A stretch of 22,129 bases of DNA from Fibrobacter sp. Its GTDB lineage: Bacteria > Fibrobacterota > Fibrobacteria > Fibrobacterales > Fibrobacteraceae. Shown here piece after piece: positions 6,739 to 14,175 of this stretch. A model generated the notes under the pieces. That model had not been told where the DNA came from. It was given only the letters and a program-made list of their open reading frames with translations, and made no database searches. Position 1 is the stretch's first letter. Every line of letters begins with the position of its first letter. Made by a program: the position numbers and the translations under genes. The stretch spans positions 1 to 22,129 of the forward strand of contig JAFZOV010000164.1 in assembly GCA_017550445.1 (NCBI GenBank), written 5' to 3'.

Positions 6739-7572
6739 ATGAAACCGATTGTTGACTATCATGATTACCACGCTTTCTTAAGCGATTACTATGAAGAGCG
6801 CAAGCGCACTTCAGCGTTTTCGTGGCGAGAATTCGCAAAATGTGCGGGCTTCGTATCCCCATCGTACCTAAAAATGGTATGCGAGGGCAAAACAAACCTG
6901 AGCCGAGTGACAATAGAACGTGTGGCCAAGGCTATCGGACTAACCGGTTATGAGGTAGACTACTTTAAGGCAATGGTAAATTTCGGCAACGCCAAAAAAG
7001 ATGATGTCAAAAGGCGCTACTTTGACGAAATGCAGGCCATCGCAACGGCTCATAAAGTGCGGGTAGTTGACAAGACCGCATTCGAGTTTTACGACAGCTG
7101 GAAAAATCCTGTAGTTCGAGAGCTGGCTCCCATGATGCCAGGAGCCATGCCGGGCGAAATAGCCAAGATGTGCAACCAGGAAATTTCCGCCTACGAAGTT
7201 CGCAAGTCACTCCTGTTCTTGGAACGGGCAGGACTCTTGAAAAAAAAGGGTGAGGAAACCTACGAGCAAACAGACAAATCTGTAATCGGCTCCAAAGAAG
7301 GGTTGCCCCTTGCTATCCGTTCCATGCATCGCGAAATGGGCCGACTTGCCGTCGATTCCCTAGAAAAATTTGACGCAAACGAACGCAACGTGACCGGAAT
7401 TACTATGGGCTTGAATCACGAAGCCTATGAAAAGATTGTCATGGAACTTGATGCCTGTCGCAAAAGAATCGTGGCGATCGCCTCGGAATGCGGCGAACTC
7501 GATCAAGTTTATAGGTTAAATTTTCAACTGTTCCCCCTGACCAAGCAAGTCAAGAGGGCTAAGGAGGCATAA
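6739..7572 (+). CDS. TIGR02147/DUF4423 family putative regulator
   Basis: A 277-residue protein of the TIGR02147 family, a large paralogous group in Fibrobacter containing DUF4423. The N-terminal part (about residues 20-70) reads like a helix-turn-helix domain: FSWREFAKCAGFVSPSYLKMVCEG, then NLSRVTIERVAKAIGL. A middle winged-helix-like segment (EVRKSLLFLERAGLLKK) follows, then the family C-terminus ending VYRLNFQLFPLT. It is about as long as, and collinear with, the paralogue at 15787. The lipoprotein gene starts 1 nt after its stop, with the ribosome-binding site inside this gene's end, so the pair is an operon. DNA binding is an inference from the fold; the repeated sites at its promoter suggest autoregulation. 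Confidence 0.85.
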   Translation: MKPIVDYHDYHAFLSDYYEERKRTSAFSWREFAKCAGFVSPSYLKMVCEGKTNLSRVTIERVAKAIGLTGYEVDYFKAMVNFGNAKKDDVKRRYFDEMQAIATAHKVRVVDKTAFEFYDSWKNPVVRELAPMMPGAMPGEIAKMCNQEISAYEVRKSLLFLERAGLLKKKGEETYEQTDKSVIGSKEGLPLAIRSMHREMGRLAVDSLEKFDANERNVTGITMGLNHEAYEKIVMELDACRKRIVAIASECGELDQVYRLNFQLFPLTKQVKRAKEA

Positions 7573-7573
7573 A

Positions 7574-8575
7574 ATGAATCAGAAACTTTATATGGCTTGT
7601 GCGGGATTTTTCTCGCTTGCAATGCTCGCTTGCACAGAATTTTCGAATTCTCCGGTTACAGGAACTGCCGAAGAGCCCAACGTGCTCACGGCAAACAACG
7701 ATTTATCCTCTAGCGGTACTCTTGTCAATGGATCAAGTTCGTCTATAGAGACTCCCACCTCGTCTGCTGCAAGAACAGAACAGCCAAACAGTGATGAGCA
7801 TCCGACTTCACCATCTGGTTCTGAACCTTCGGATTTATCTTCTAGTTCCAGCGAACCCCACACTCTAGAATCAAGTTCTTCTTTCCGTCCCGTCTTGTGC
7901 AAGACCAATGGCGGACCGTGTGGAGGTGACGGTGGCGGAGATTTGTGGTTCCCCAGCTATGATTACGATACCGTTCATACCGACCGGTATGCCGAAGACA
8001 AGTCCGTATTTGGTGAAAAAGCGGGTACATGGTTCTTGGAAACTGACGCCGATAATAATGGTCATTCAACCATTCAATGGGGGAATGAACGCGTACGCGA
8101 AGATTGGGATGGAAAATCGCTTATTCCCGTTATTGAAGATTGCCAAGGTCTATGTGGCACGTTTGCTTTAGATAATGAAGATCTAAGTTACAATGCTTTT
8201 GTCAGGGTTGGATTCTATGTCGCTGGTTTTGACACAAATGGAGTAGCTTTATCGGCAGATGTGTCGAATTGGCAGGGCATCTGTATCGCATACTACCTTT
8301 CTGGGGCGAGTGCGGATTTGGAACTTAGCCTAGGTGATTCCCTTGACATGGCAATGGAGTATGCGGTTCTATCCGCGCCACTCGGAGAAAATTCCGGAAG
8401 GTCGATATGCTATGAATGGAGTAGATTTCAGCAACCTGGCTGGCAAAGCAAAAACGCCTTGTCCTTATCAGGAGAGGAAGCCGCCCGTCGGCTAGTCAAG
8501 GTGGTTATCAGAATTCATGGTAAATCTGGATTAACTGGAGACTTCAGAATAATAGGAGTCGGTACCAACATCTAA
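7574..8575 (+). CDS. Serine-rich lipoprotein with CBM-like C-terminal domain
   Basis: A 333-residue secreted lipoprotein. The signal peptide ends in a clear lipobox, LAMLAC, with acylated Cys20. Residues about 22-110 are a Ser/Thr/Pro-rich linker (runs of four to five Ser), typical of Fibrobacter envelope proteins. Residues about 140-333 form a beta-rich domain (WFLETDADNNGHSTIQWG..., NWQGICIAYYL, CYEWSRFQQPGW, GDFRIIGVG) that resembles carbohydrate-binding beta-sandwich modules of Fibrobacter surface proteins; this is an impression, not a search result. AAGGAGG lies 6 nt before the ATG, inside the end of the TIGR02147 gene, so translation is coupled. A strong terminator follows. Role unknown; probably a surface or cell-envelope protein controlled by its upstream partner. 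Confidence 0.8.
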   Translation: MNQKLYMACAGFFSLAMLACTEFSNSPVTGTAEEPNVLTANNDLSSSGTLVNGSSSSIETPTSSAARTEQPNSDEHPTSPSGSEPSDLSSSSSEPHTLESSSSFRPVLCKTNGGPCGGDGGGDLWFPSYDYDTVHTDRYAEDKSVFGEKAGTWFLETDADNNGHSTIQWGNERVREDWDGKSLIPVIEDCQGLCGTFALDNEDLSYNAFVRVGFYVAGFDTNGVALSADVSNWQGICIAYYLSGASADLELSLGDSLDMAMEYAVLSAPLGENSGRSICYEWSRFQQPGWQSKNALSLSGEEAARRLVKVVIRIHGKSGLTGDFRIIGVGTNI

Positions 8576-8587
8576 AACACAACCTTC

Positions 8588-8614
8588 AAATCGCTGCCAT
8601 CGCAGCGATTTTTT
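8588..8614 (+). terminator. Terminator of the first TIGR02147 operon
   Basis: Stem AAATCGCTGC/GCAGCGATTT (10 bp) with a CATC loop, followed by T residues. Confidence 0.9.
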
Positions 8615-8644
8615 GTAAAAATTTTCTATTCGGCCAGCTTGCGC

Positions 8645-8673
8645 TTGCTTTTTTGTGCAGTTATACTTATATT
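8645..8673 (+). promoter_or_regulatory. Promoter of the radical SAM gene
   Basis: TTGCTT (8645-8650), 17-nt spacer, TATATT (8668-8673). A start near 8680 rules out the upstream ATG at 8655 and supports the ATG at 8712. Confidence 0.65.
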
Positions 8674-8711
8674 TAGTGAACAAAGGTGCAACTAAACAAA
8701 AAGGCAATGCA

Positions 8712-9971
8712 ATGGACATCCGTGAAAAGCTGAATATTCTTTCGGCGGCAGCCAAGTACGACGTGTCTTGTTCTTCCAGCGGTTCCAAGCGGCAAGCGCC
8801 CCAAGGTGGCCTCGGAAGCGCCTGTAGCGCGGGTATTTGCCACACCTGGTCGTCAGACGGGCGCTGCATTTCGCTTTTGAAGGTGCTCATGAGTAACGCC
8901 TGCAAGTATGATTGCGCCTATTGTGTGAATCGCCGCAGTAACGATATTCCACGAGCCACGTTCACACCCAAGGAACTCATCAACCTCACCCTTGAATTTT
9001 ACCGCCGCAACTACATCGAGGGCCTCTTCTTGAGTTCTGCAGTGGTCGGCACGCCTGACCGCACTATGGAAATGCTGATTCAAGTGGCCAAGGAACTGCG
9101 CACCGTCCATAAATTCGGCGGATACATTCACCTGAAGGCGATTCCCGGAGCCAGTCGCGAACTTTTATATCAGGCGGGGCTTTATGCCGACCGCAGTAGC
9201 GTCAATATCGAAATTCCGACTGATAAAGCGCTCCAGTATCTGGCCCCCGAAAAGAACCACGCCTCAATTATGACGCCTATGAATTTCCTTGCCGAAAAGA
9301 AACTGGAATACAAGGCGGACCGTTCCCGCCATTCGCCGAGGTTCTTGCCTGCAGGTCAAAGTACGCAAATGATTGTAGGGGCGGCAGGGGAGTCGGACTT
9401 GCAGATTCTGACCCTTTCTAACAGATTCTACAAGCAACAGCAAATGAAACGCGTGTATTTTTCGGGCTACGTACCGATCAATGCCGACAAACGTCTGCCA
9501 GCACTCACCACCAAACCGCCTCTGGTGCGTGAACATCGGCTATACCAAGCCGACTGGCTTATGCGTTTCTACAAGTTCAGCTACAACGAGGTGGTCGATG
9601 AAGTTCACCCGAATCTGGACTTGGAACTTGACCCGAAAGCCGCTTGGGCTCTGCGCCATCCTGAATTTTTCCCCATCGATATTCAAACGGCCGACTACGA
9701 AATGCTTTTGCGCGTTCCGGGCATTGGCGTAAAATCGGCTCAGCTGATTGCATCGGGGCGCAGGTTCTCTAAAATACGCCTAGAACATTTGAAAAAGATG
9801 GGAGTGGTACTGAAACGTGCTCAGTATTTCATTTACCACCCAGATACTCCCGCCTGTTTGCGCCGACTTTACCCCGAAATGGTGCGGCCTTTGCTGCTCC
9901 CCAAGCCCCAGCCCCTGCAACTCGATTTATTTTCACAACCGCCCCTCGCATTACCCGCCTCAGGTCATTAA
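8712..9971 (+). CDS. Putative DNA modification/repair radical SAM protein (TIGR03916-like)
   Basis: A 419-residue radical S-adenosylmethionine protein. The [4Fe-4S] motif CKYDCAYC is at residues 64-71 (CxxxCxxC). The N-terminus (AAKYDVSCSSSG...GICHTWSSDGRCISLLKVL) and the C-terminal helix-hairpin-helix (LLRVPGIGVKSAQLIASGRR) match the TIGR03916 family, annotated as putative DNA modification or repair. The substrate is unknown; the hairpin motif suggests DNA binding. AAAGG lies about 8 nt before the ATG. The next gene is its usual partner, TIGR03915-like, which strongly supports the call. Confidence 0.9.
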   Translation: MDIREKLNILSAAAKYDVSCSSSGSKRQAPQGGLGSACSAGICHTWSSDGRCISLLKVLMSNACKYDCAYCVNRRSNDIPRATFTPKELINLTLEFYRRNYIEGLFLSSAVVGTPDRTMEMLIQVAKELRTVHKFGGYIHLKAIPGASRELLYQAGLYADRSSVNIEIPTDKALQYLAPEKNHASIMTPMNFLAEKKLEYKADRSRHSPRFLPAGQSTQMIVGAAGESDLQILTLSNRFYKQQQMKRVYFSGYVPINADKRLPALTTKPPLVREHRLYQADWLMRFYKFSYNEVVDEVHPNLDLELDPKAAWALRHPEFFPIDIQTADYEMLLRVPGIGVKSAQLIASGRRFSKIRLEHLKKMGVVLKRAQYFIYHPDTPACLRRLYPEMVRPLLLPKPQPLQLDLFSQPPLALPASGH

Positions 9972-9979
9972 CCATCCCA

Positions 9980-10043
9980 CATTTGTACTCTCACTTCGCT
10001 CAAGTACCAAATGCTAGGCTCGGAAATGTCAATGCAAGCATTG
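9980..10043 (+). repeat. Intergenic hairpins before the TIGR03915-like gene
   Basis: CATTTGTACT (9980-9989) pairs with AGTACCAAATG (10003-10013) with one bulge, and CAATGC-AA-GCATTG (10030-10043) is a perfect small palindrome. No clear T run follows either, so they are not convincing terminators. Confidence 0.45.
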
Positions 10044-10072
10044 TCGCTTCTCTCGCCTTACGCATTTGTCAC

Positions 10073-10128
10073 ATTCCACACTCCTCATTACACATTCCTC
10101 ACTACACATTCCTCACTACACATTCCAC
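10073..10128 (+). repeat. 14-bp tandem repeat, four units
   Basis: Three close copies of ACTACACATTCCTC (10087-10100, 10101-10114, 10115-10128) preceded by a degenerate fourth (10073-10086). The array ends 7 nt before the likely ATG at 10136 and replaces any Shine-Dalgarno. Confidence 0.8.
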
Positions 10129-10135
10129 ATTGTTT

Positions 10136-10891
10136 ATGCTTTCTATCTCTTACGATTCTACATTCGACGGATTCCTGAGCGCGGTCTTCGAGATTTATCG
10201 CCAACATTTGGATGTGGGTGAATTTCGCGGTGACCGAAGCACGGCCCCTTGCGACCTTTTTTCGCAACCATTCCGCATCGAAACCTCCGAAGATGCAGCC
10301 AATAGGCTCAAGAGGGCTATCGAAAATTACGCCAGCGCCGAGATTCTGGAACTTTTGCATGTAGCCTTCCGTTCCGAAGAAGATGGCATCGAGATGAAGA
10401 TTCTTGCCTATCTCCGCAAAGTTTTTGACGGCAAAGACCCCAGCTATGCAAAGAATCCAACCTCCGACGAGATGCTTCCGCTGTTCCTGACCGCCCGGGC
10501 CGTGCGGCACGAGGCGGGCGGCATGCTTGGGCTGGTACGCTTCAGCAAGACCTCCGACGGCACGTATTTTGCCGAAATTGAGCCTAAATACGACATTTTA
10601 GACTTGATTGTAGGGCACTTTCGCGGGAGATTTGCTAACGAAAAGTGGGCGATTTACGACTCCAAGCGCGGTTTTGGCGTGTACTACGCCGGGCATCAAC
10701 TGGCCGAAATCACCATCCCGAACCTTGCTGATGTCACAAAGTCCACGCCACCCGACGAAATGGTTCGCCTCTGGCAAGACTACTACAAATCTATCGCCAT
10801 CAAGGAGCGCGAGAACCCCCGCCTTTTAAAGCGCTGTCTTCCTGTGTATTACTGGAAGCACCTGCCCGAAAGACAATTTTCCCGTTGTTGA
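10136..10891 (+). CDS. TIGR03915-like putative DNA repair protein
   Basis: A 251-residue partner of the radical SAM protein. The N-terminus ISYDSTFDGFLSAVFEIYR and the C-terminus PVYYWKHLPER are characteristic of the TIGR03915 family, which is almost always found beside TIGR03916 genes. No catalytic residues are assigned with confidence. The ATG at 10136 is chosen because the family begins there; the longer frame back to 9983 would translate the tandem repeat. No Shine-Dalgarno is present, so translation may depend on the radical SAM message or on a different signal. The two genes are probably cotranscribed and act together on nucleic acid. Confidence 0.85.
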   Translation: MLSISYDSTFDGFLSAVFEIYRQHLDVGEFRGDRSTAPCDLFSQPFRIETSEDAANRLKRAIENYASAEILELLHVAFRSEEDGIEMKILAYLRKVFDGKDPSYAKNPTSDEMLPLFLTARAVRHEAGGMLGLVRFSKTSDGTYFAEIEPKYDILDLIVGHFRGRFANEKWAIYDSKRGFGVYYAGHQLAEITIPNLADVTKSTPPDEMVRLWQDYYKSIAIKERENPRLLKRCLPVYYWKHLPERQFSRC

Positions 10892-10991
10892 TACCATTCC
10901 AACCATTTTTGTGTGATTTTTCAAAAAAAATACCCCTATCCATATAAATAATTGTATTTTTCTTTTGAAATAAAATGGAGATTGAGTTGTT

Positions 10992-12614
10992 ATGAACATG
11001 GTTTCGGCCAAACCGGGATTTTTTGTACAGGATCGTTTTTTATATAGCAAGGATAACGAAAAGGTCATTCTTCGTGGTGTCAACCACATGTTCATCTGGA
11101 CTGACCGCGAAGGAAAAACGATACCCGAAATCGCCAAGACAGGGGCCAACTGCGTCAGAATCGTATGGAATACCCGCGGCCGGGTCAGCGACCTGGACAA
11201 CATCATTGTACAGTGCATTTCCAACGGAATGATTCCTATTCCCGAAATCCACGATACCACTGGCAACTGGGAACGCCTGAACGAGGCGGTAGATTTCTGG
11301 CTCCGCGAAGAAACGGTGCAGATGATTTCCAATCACCAGCAGTACTTGATTCTGAATATCGGTAACGAGCCCGGAGCAGAATCGAAAGACCCGGACGAAT
11401 TCTTTACCGTGTACAATTCCATTGTCACTAGAATGCGTGCTGCAAACATCCGCATTCCGCTGATGATCGATGCGGACCAGTGGGGTCAAAGCGAAAAGAA
11501 CTTGCTTAAGGTAGGCCCCAAGCTTTTGCAGGCCGACCCAGAACACAACCTTCTGTTCTCGCTCCACATGTGGTGGCCCTCGGAACGTCACGACCCCAAG
11601 GCAACGGGTTACGCAACGGTTCAGGACCGTATTCGTGGCGTACTAGAAGCCTCTGTCGAGAAGAATCTTCCCTTGATCGTGGGCGAATTTGCTCCTGTGG
11701 CCGCCGGCGATGTAAAGGAAATTCCGTACAAGTTTATCATGTCCGAAGCCGAGCGCCTGAATATCGGCTGGCTCGCCTGGAGCTGGGGTCCGGGAAACTT
11801 CGACAGCCCCGAAATGGACATGACCATCCACAGTTCCTTTAATACTCTGGTGGGTTGGGGCAAGGATGTCTGCGTTGACAATCCCAACGGTATCCAGAAT
11901 ACCAGCATCATTCCCACCTTTATCCAAGAAAAGAATTTTGATACCGGTTCCCAGGCCATTGGAACGAACCTGATCCAGAATGGCGAATTCTCGGGTGATG
12001 AACCCCTGGCCAACTGGCAGGTGGACTTCTGGGGCGGCAAGGCCGATGTGACGGTCAATAACGGTGTTGTTCGTTTTGACATCAAGAAGGCCGGAAAAGA
12101 ATCCTGGAACCTTCAGTTCAAGCAGAAACTTTCGCTCCGTGAAGGAGTCACCTATATCTTTAGCATGCGTGCCAAGGCTGACAAGCCCCGCACCCTGAAC
12201 GTGAACATCAAGCGCGATACCGAAGAATACACCCCCTACGCAAACGGCCGTATTCTGGACTTGAGTACTAGCTGGCAGAGCTTTAGCTGGAAGTTCACCA
12301 TGAAGGAAGATTCCGACCCCGAAGCCCTGTTGATTTACGATATGGGGGGAGTGCCCATTTCTTGGGAACTCTGCGACATCTCCCTTGTGCAGGCCCGCAG
12401 CGTCGAAGACCGGCTTAACCGCACCTTCCAGCGCAACGTTCAAAAGAATTCCGGCTACTTTAATGCCCCGAACACCCCTTGGGAGCTGCACCTGTACTCC
12501 ACCAAGGGCGAACTGTTGGAAGTTCTTGACAAGGGACACGGCGGCGAAGGCATGCGTCAGTACCCCAAGATTGAACGTAGCGGAATCATGGTGGTCAAGG
12601 ACCTTTCCAAGTAA
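10992..12614 (+). CDS. GH5 beta-mannanase-like glycoside hydrolase with CBM
   Basis: A 540-residue protein. Residues about 1-300 form a GH5 catalytic domain: LRGVNHMFIW, TGANCVRIV, EIHDTTG, the acid/base Glu126 in NIGNEP, and the nucleophile Glu232 in VGEFAP, followed by WLAWSWGPGN. This pattern is closest to bacterial beta-mannanases. Residues about 328-466 resemble a CBM4/9-type jelly-roll (LIQNGEFSGDEPLANWQ...SWQSFSWKFTM). The tail (about 497-540) is a short beta-rich segment ending GIMVVKDLSK, which loosely resembles a type-IX sorting domain. There is no signal peptide, and an in-frame TGA lies at 10983-10985, so no upstream extension exists. GGAG precedes the ATG by 11 nt, and a 6-codon ORF overlaps the ATG by four bases. 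Confidence 0.85.
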   Translation: MNMVSAKPGFFVQDRFLYSKDNEKVILRGVNHMFIWTDREGKTIPEIAKTGANCVRIVWNTRGRVSDLDNIIVQCISNGMIPIPEIHDTTGNWERLNEAVDFWLREETVQMISNHQQYLILNIGNEPGAESKDPDEFFTVYNSIVTRMRAANIRIPLMIDADQWGQSEKNLLKVGPKLLQADPEHNLLFSLHMWWPSERHDPKATGYATVQDRIRGVLEASVEKNLPLIVGEFAPVAAGDVKEIPYKFIMSEAERLNIGWLAWSWGPGNFDSPEMDMTIHSSFNTLVGWGKDVCVDNPNGIQNTSIIPTFIQEKNFDTGSQAIGTNLIQNGEFSGDEPLANWQVDFWGGKADVTVNNGVVRFDIKKAGKESWNLQFKQKLSLREGVTYIFSMRAKADKPRTLNVNIKRDTEEYTPYANGRILDLSTSWQSFSWKFTMKEDSDPEALLIYDMGGVPISWELCDISLVQARSVEDRLNRTFQRNVQKNSGYFNAPNTPWELHLYSTKGELLEVLDKGHGGEGMRQYPKIERSGIMVVKDLSK

Positions 12615-12636
12615 AATATTCACTATAGCGAATATT
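12615..12636 (+). repeat. Short AT-rich hairpin after the GH5 gene
   Basis: Stem AATATTC/GAATATT (7 bp, 8-nt loop) immediately after the stop codon. No T run follows, so termination here is doubtful. Confidence 0.35.
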
Positions 12637-12671
12637 CCAAGTTGAAATAAAAAATCTCTTATATTTTAGAC

Positions 12672-12708
12672 TATAATAGCACTTTTTCTAAGAAAAAGTG
12701 CTATTATA
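12672..12708. promoter_or_regulatory. 17-bp perfect inverted repeat before the GGDEF operon
   Basis: Arms of 17 bp (12672-12688 and 12692-12708) around a 3-nt centre; left arm begins TATAATAGCAC. The left arm contains a TATAAT, so it could be an operator overlapping a -10, but no good -35 is placed for it. There is no T run on either strand outside the arms. A smaller palindrome TATGGC-GTAT-GCCATA follows at 12722-12737. Confidence 0.5.
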
Positions 12709-12759
12709 TGTAATGGTGTATTATGGCGTATGCCATATGTACCAAAGAAGGAGCAATTT

Positions 12760-14175
12760 ATGGATTTACAGGAATATGTCAATCAATTTGATTCGATGAC
12801 CTGTATCATGTCTGTCGAGAAAAAGCCCGATGGGACATCTGGCAAGATTCGTATCGAAGTGGGAAATAAGGCTTACCTTTCCACTTTCGAGCAACAATCC
12901 AATTCACCGGCCATGATGAACGGTGGAAAAGGATTTATACCCGGATGCGAATACACTAATTATCTTCCGAGGGATTTAAATTTCGAACATTTTATTTGCG
13001 CCAGTGCTGTCGACAAGAAGCCCATGCACGCCTATATCCATCCGGATCGTTTTCCGGTCTGGTTCAACATTTTCAGCCTGCCGTTGAACATAGACGATCC
13101 GAACAAGTGCTATTGCACCTATACACAGGAACTTTCTACCGAGGCCAATACCGAACAGATGACGAATGTGTCGGCAAAGACAACCTCGGATGTTTTGCAG
13201 ATTTGCATCAAACTTCGTAACTCCAAGAATTTCTTGAAAACAATGGACGAAATCATCCGTGACATTCGTTCCATCTGTAACGCAAAATACTGCTGTGTCT
13301 TATTGACTGATTTCAAGGAACGTTCCTGTTCATTGCTAAGCGAAAGTGCTGACCCAAAAAGTGGACGTACTTCGTTCAAACCGTACTTGACAGATACTTT
13401 TATCGACTATGCAAAGTCTTGGCTAGAAACCATTGCCGGGAGCAATTGCCTGATTATCAAAGACAGCGATGACATGCAAGAAGTCAAGCACAGGAATCCG
13501 AGTTGGTACCGGTCCTTGCAAGCTTCGAAGGTCGAAAGCCTGGTCCTTTTCCCGCTTCGGTATGGCGACGAAGTCATCGGCTTTATCTGGGCGACCGATT
13601 TTGACACCAAGGACACGGATCGAATCAAGGAAACACTCGAACTTACGACCTTCTTTATCGCATCCGAAATCGCGAACTATCAGTTGTTGCAGCGTCTTGA
13701 AATGCTGAGTTCAACTGATATGTTGACGGGCGTGCTAAACCGTAACGCCATGAATAATCGCGTTCTTCGCTTGGTATCTGGCCGTGAACGTCCGCCGGAA
13801 TCCATAGGCATCGTATTCGCCGATTTGAACGGACTCAAGCCTGTGAACGACAACGAAGGCCACAATGCGGGTGACTGCATGCTTAAAGAAGCGGCCTTTA
13901 TCCTCAAGTCCACGTTCGAAGGATGCGAAATTTACCGTGCTGGCGGTGATGAATTCGTAATCGTAGCCTTGGACAAGCCTAAAAATGAGCTCGAAACGCT
14001 TGTTGAAAAATTGCGCAAGGACTCTGCAAATCCCGAAAATGTTAGTTTTGCAGTAGGATTTTACTTCGACGATAAAGGCGGAGACATTCGTGTCGCCATG
14101 CGTGAAGCCGATGCCAATATGTACGAAGACAAGAAACGGTTCTATGACCGTTTCCCGGAATCGAGGTTTAGATGA
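12760..14175 (+). CDS. PAS-GAF-GGDEF diguanylate cyclase, paralogue 1
   Basis: A 471-residue cytoplasmic signalling protein predicted to make cyclic-di-GMP from two GTP. The N-terminal region (about residues 1-130) has a PAS-like pattern (IRIEVGNKAY), then a GAF-like domain (about 140-300: YCCVLLTDFKERSCSLL..., ESLVLFPLRYGDEVIGFIW), then the GGDEF domain with TGVLNRNAM, FADLNGLKPVNDNEGHNAGD and an intact AGGDEF at residues 394-399. The inhibitory RxxD site is not present at the expected place. No membrane segment is seen, so it senses a cytoplasmic signal. AAGGAG lies 5 nt before the ATG at 12760; the longer frame back to 12730 is less likely. Confidence 0.9.
   Translation: MDLQEYVNQFDSMTCIMSVEKKPDGTSGKIRIEVGNKAYLSTFEQQSNSPAMMNGGKGFIPGCEYTNYLPRDLNFEHFICASAVDKKPMHAYIHPDRFPVWFNIFSLPLNIDDPNKCYCTYTQELSTEANTEQMTNVSAKTTSDVLQICIKLRNSKNFLKTMDEIIRDIRSICNAKYCCVLLTDFKERSCSLLSESADPKSGRTSFKPYLTDTFIDYAKSWLETIAGSNCLIIKDSDDMQEVKHRNPSWYRSLQASKVESLVLFPLRYGDEVIGFIWATDFDTKDTDRIKETLELTTFFIASEIANYQLLQRLEMLSSTDMLTGVLNRNAMNNRVLRLVSGRERPPESIGIVFADLNGLKPVNDNEGHNAGDCMLKEAAFILKSTFEGCEIYRAGGDEFVIVALDKPKNELETLVEKLRKDSANPENVSFAVGFYFDDKGGDIRVAMREADANMYEDKKRFYDRFPESRFR

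Noticed and set aside
10073..10128. Possible CRISPR array
   Set aside because: The 14-nt units are contiguous with no spacers and there are no cas genes.
9983..10135. N-terminal extension of the TIGR03915-like protein
   Set aside because: It would translate the hairpins and the 14-bp tandem array into a Ser/His-rich tract absent from the family start.
11643..12623. Minus-strand ORF opposite the GH5 gene
   Set aside because: No recognisable domain; the plus strand carries intact GH5 motifs.
12672..12760. Cyclic-di-GMP riboswitch before the GGDEF genes
   Set aside because: The two palindromes do not show the conserved GEMM core or its tetraloop receptor that I could identify; only simple hairpins are seen.
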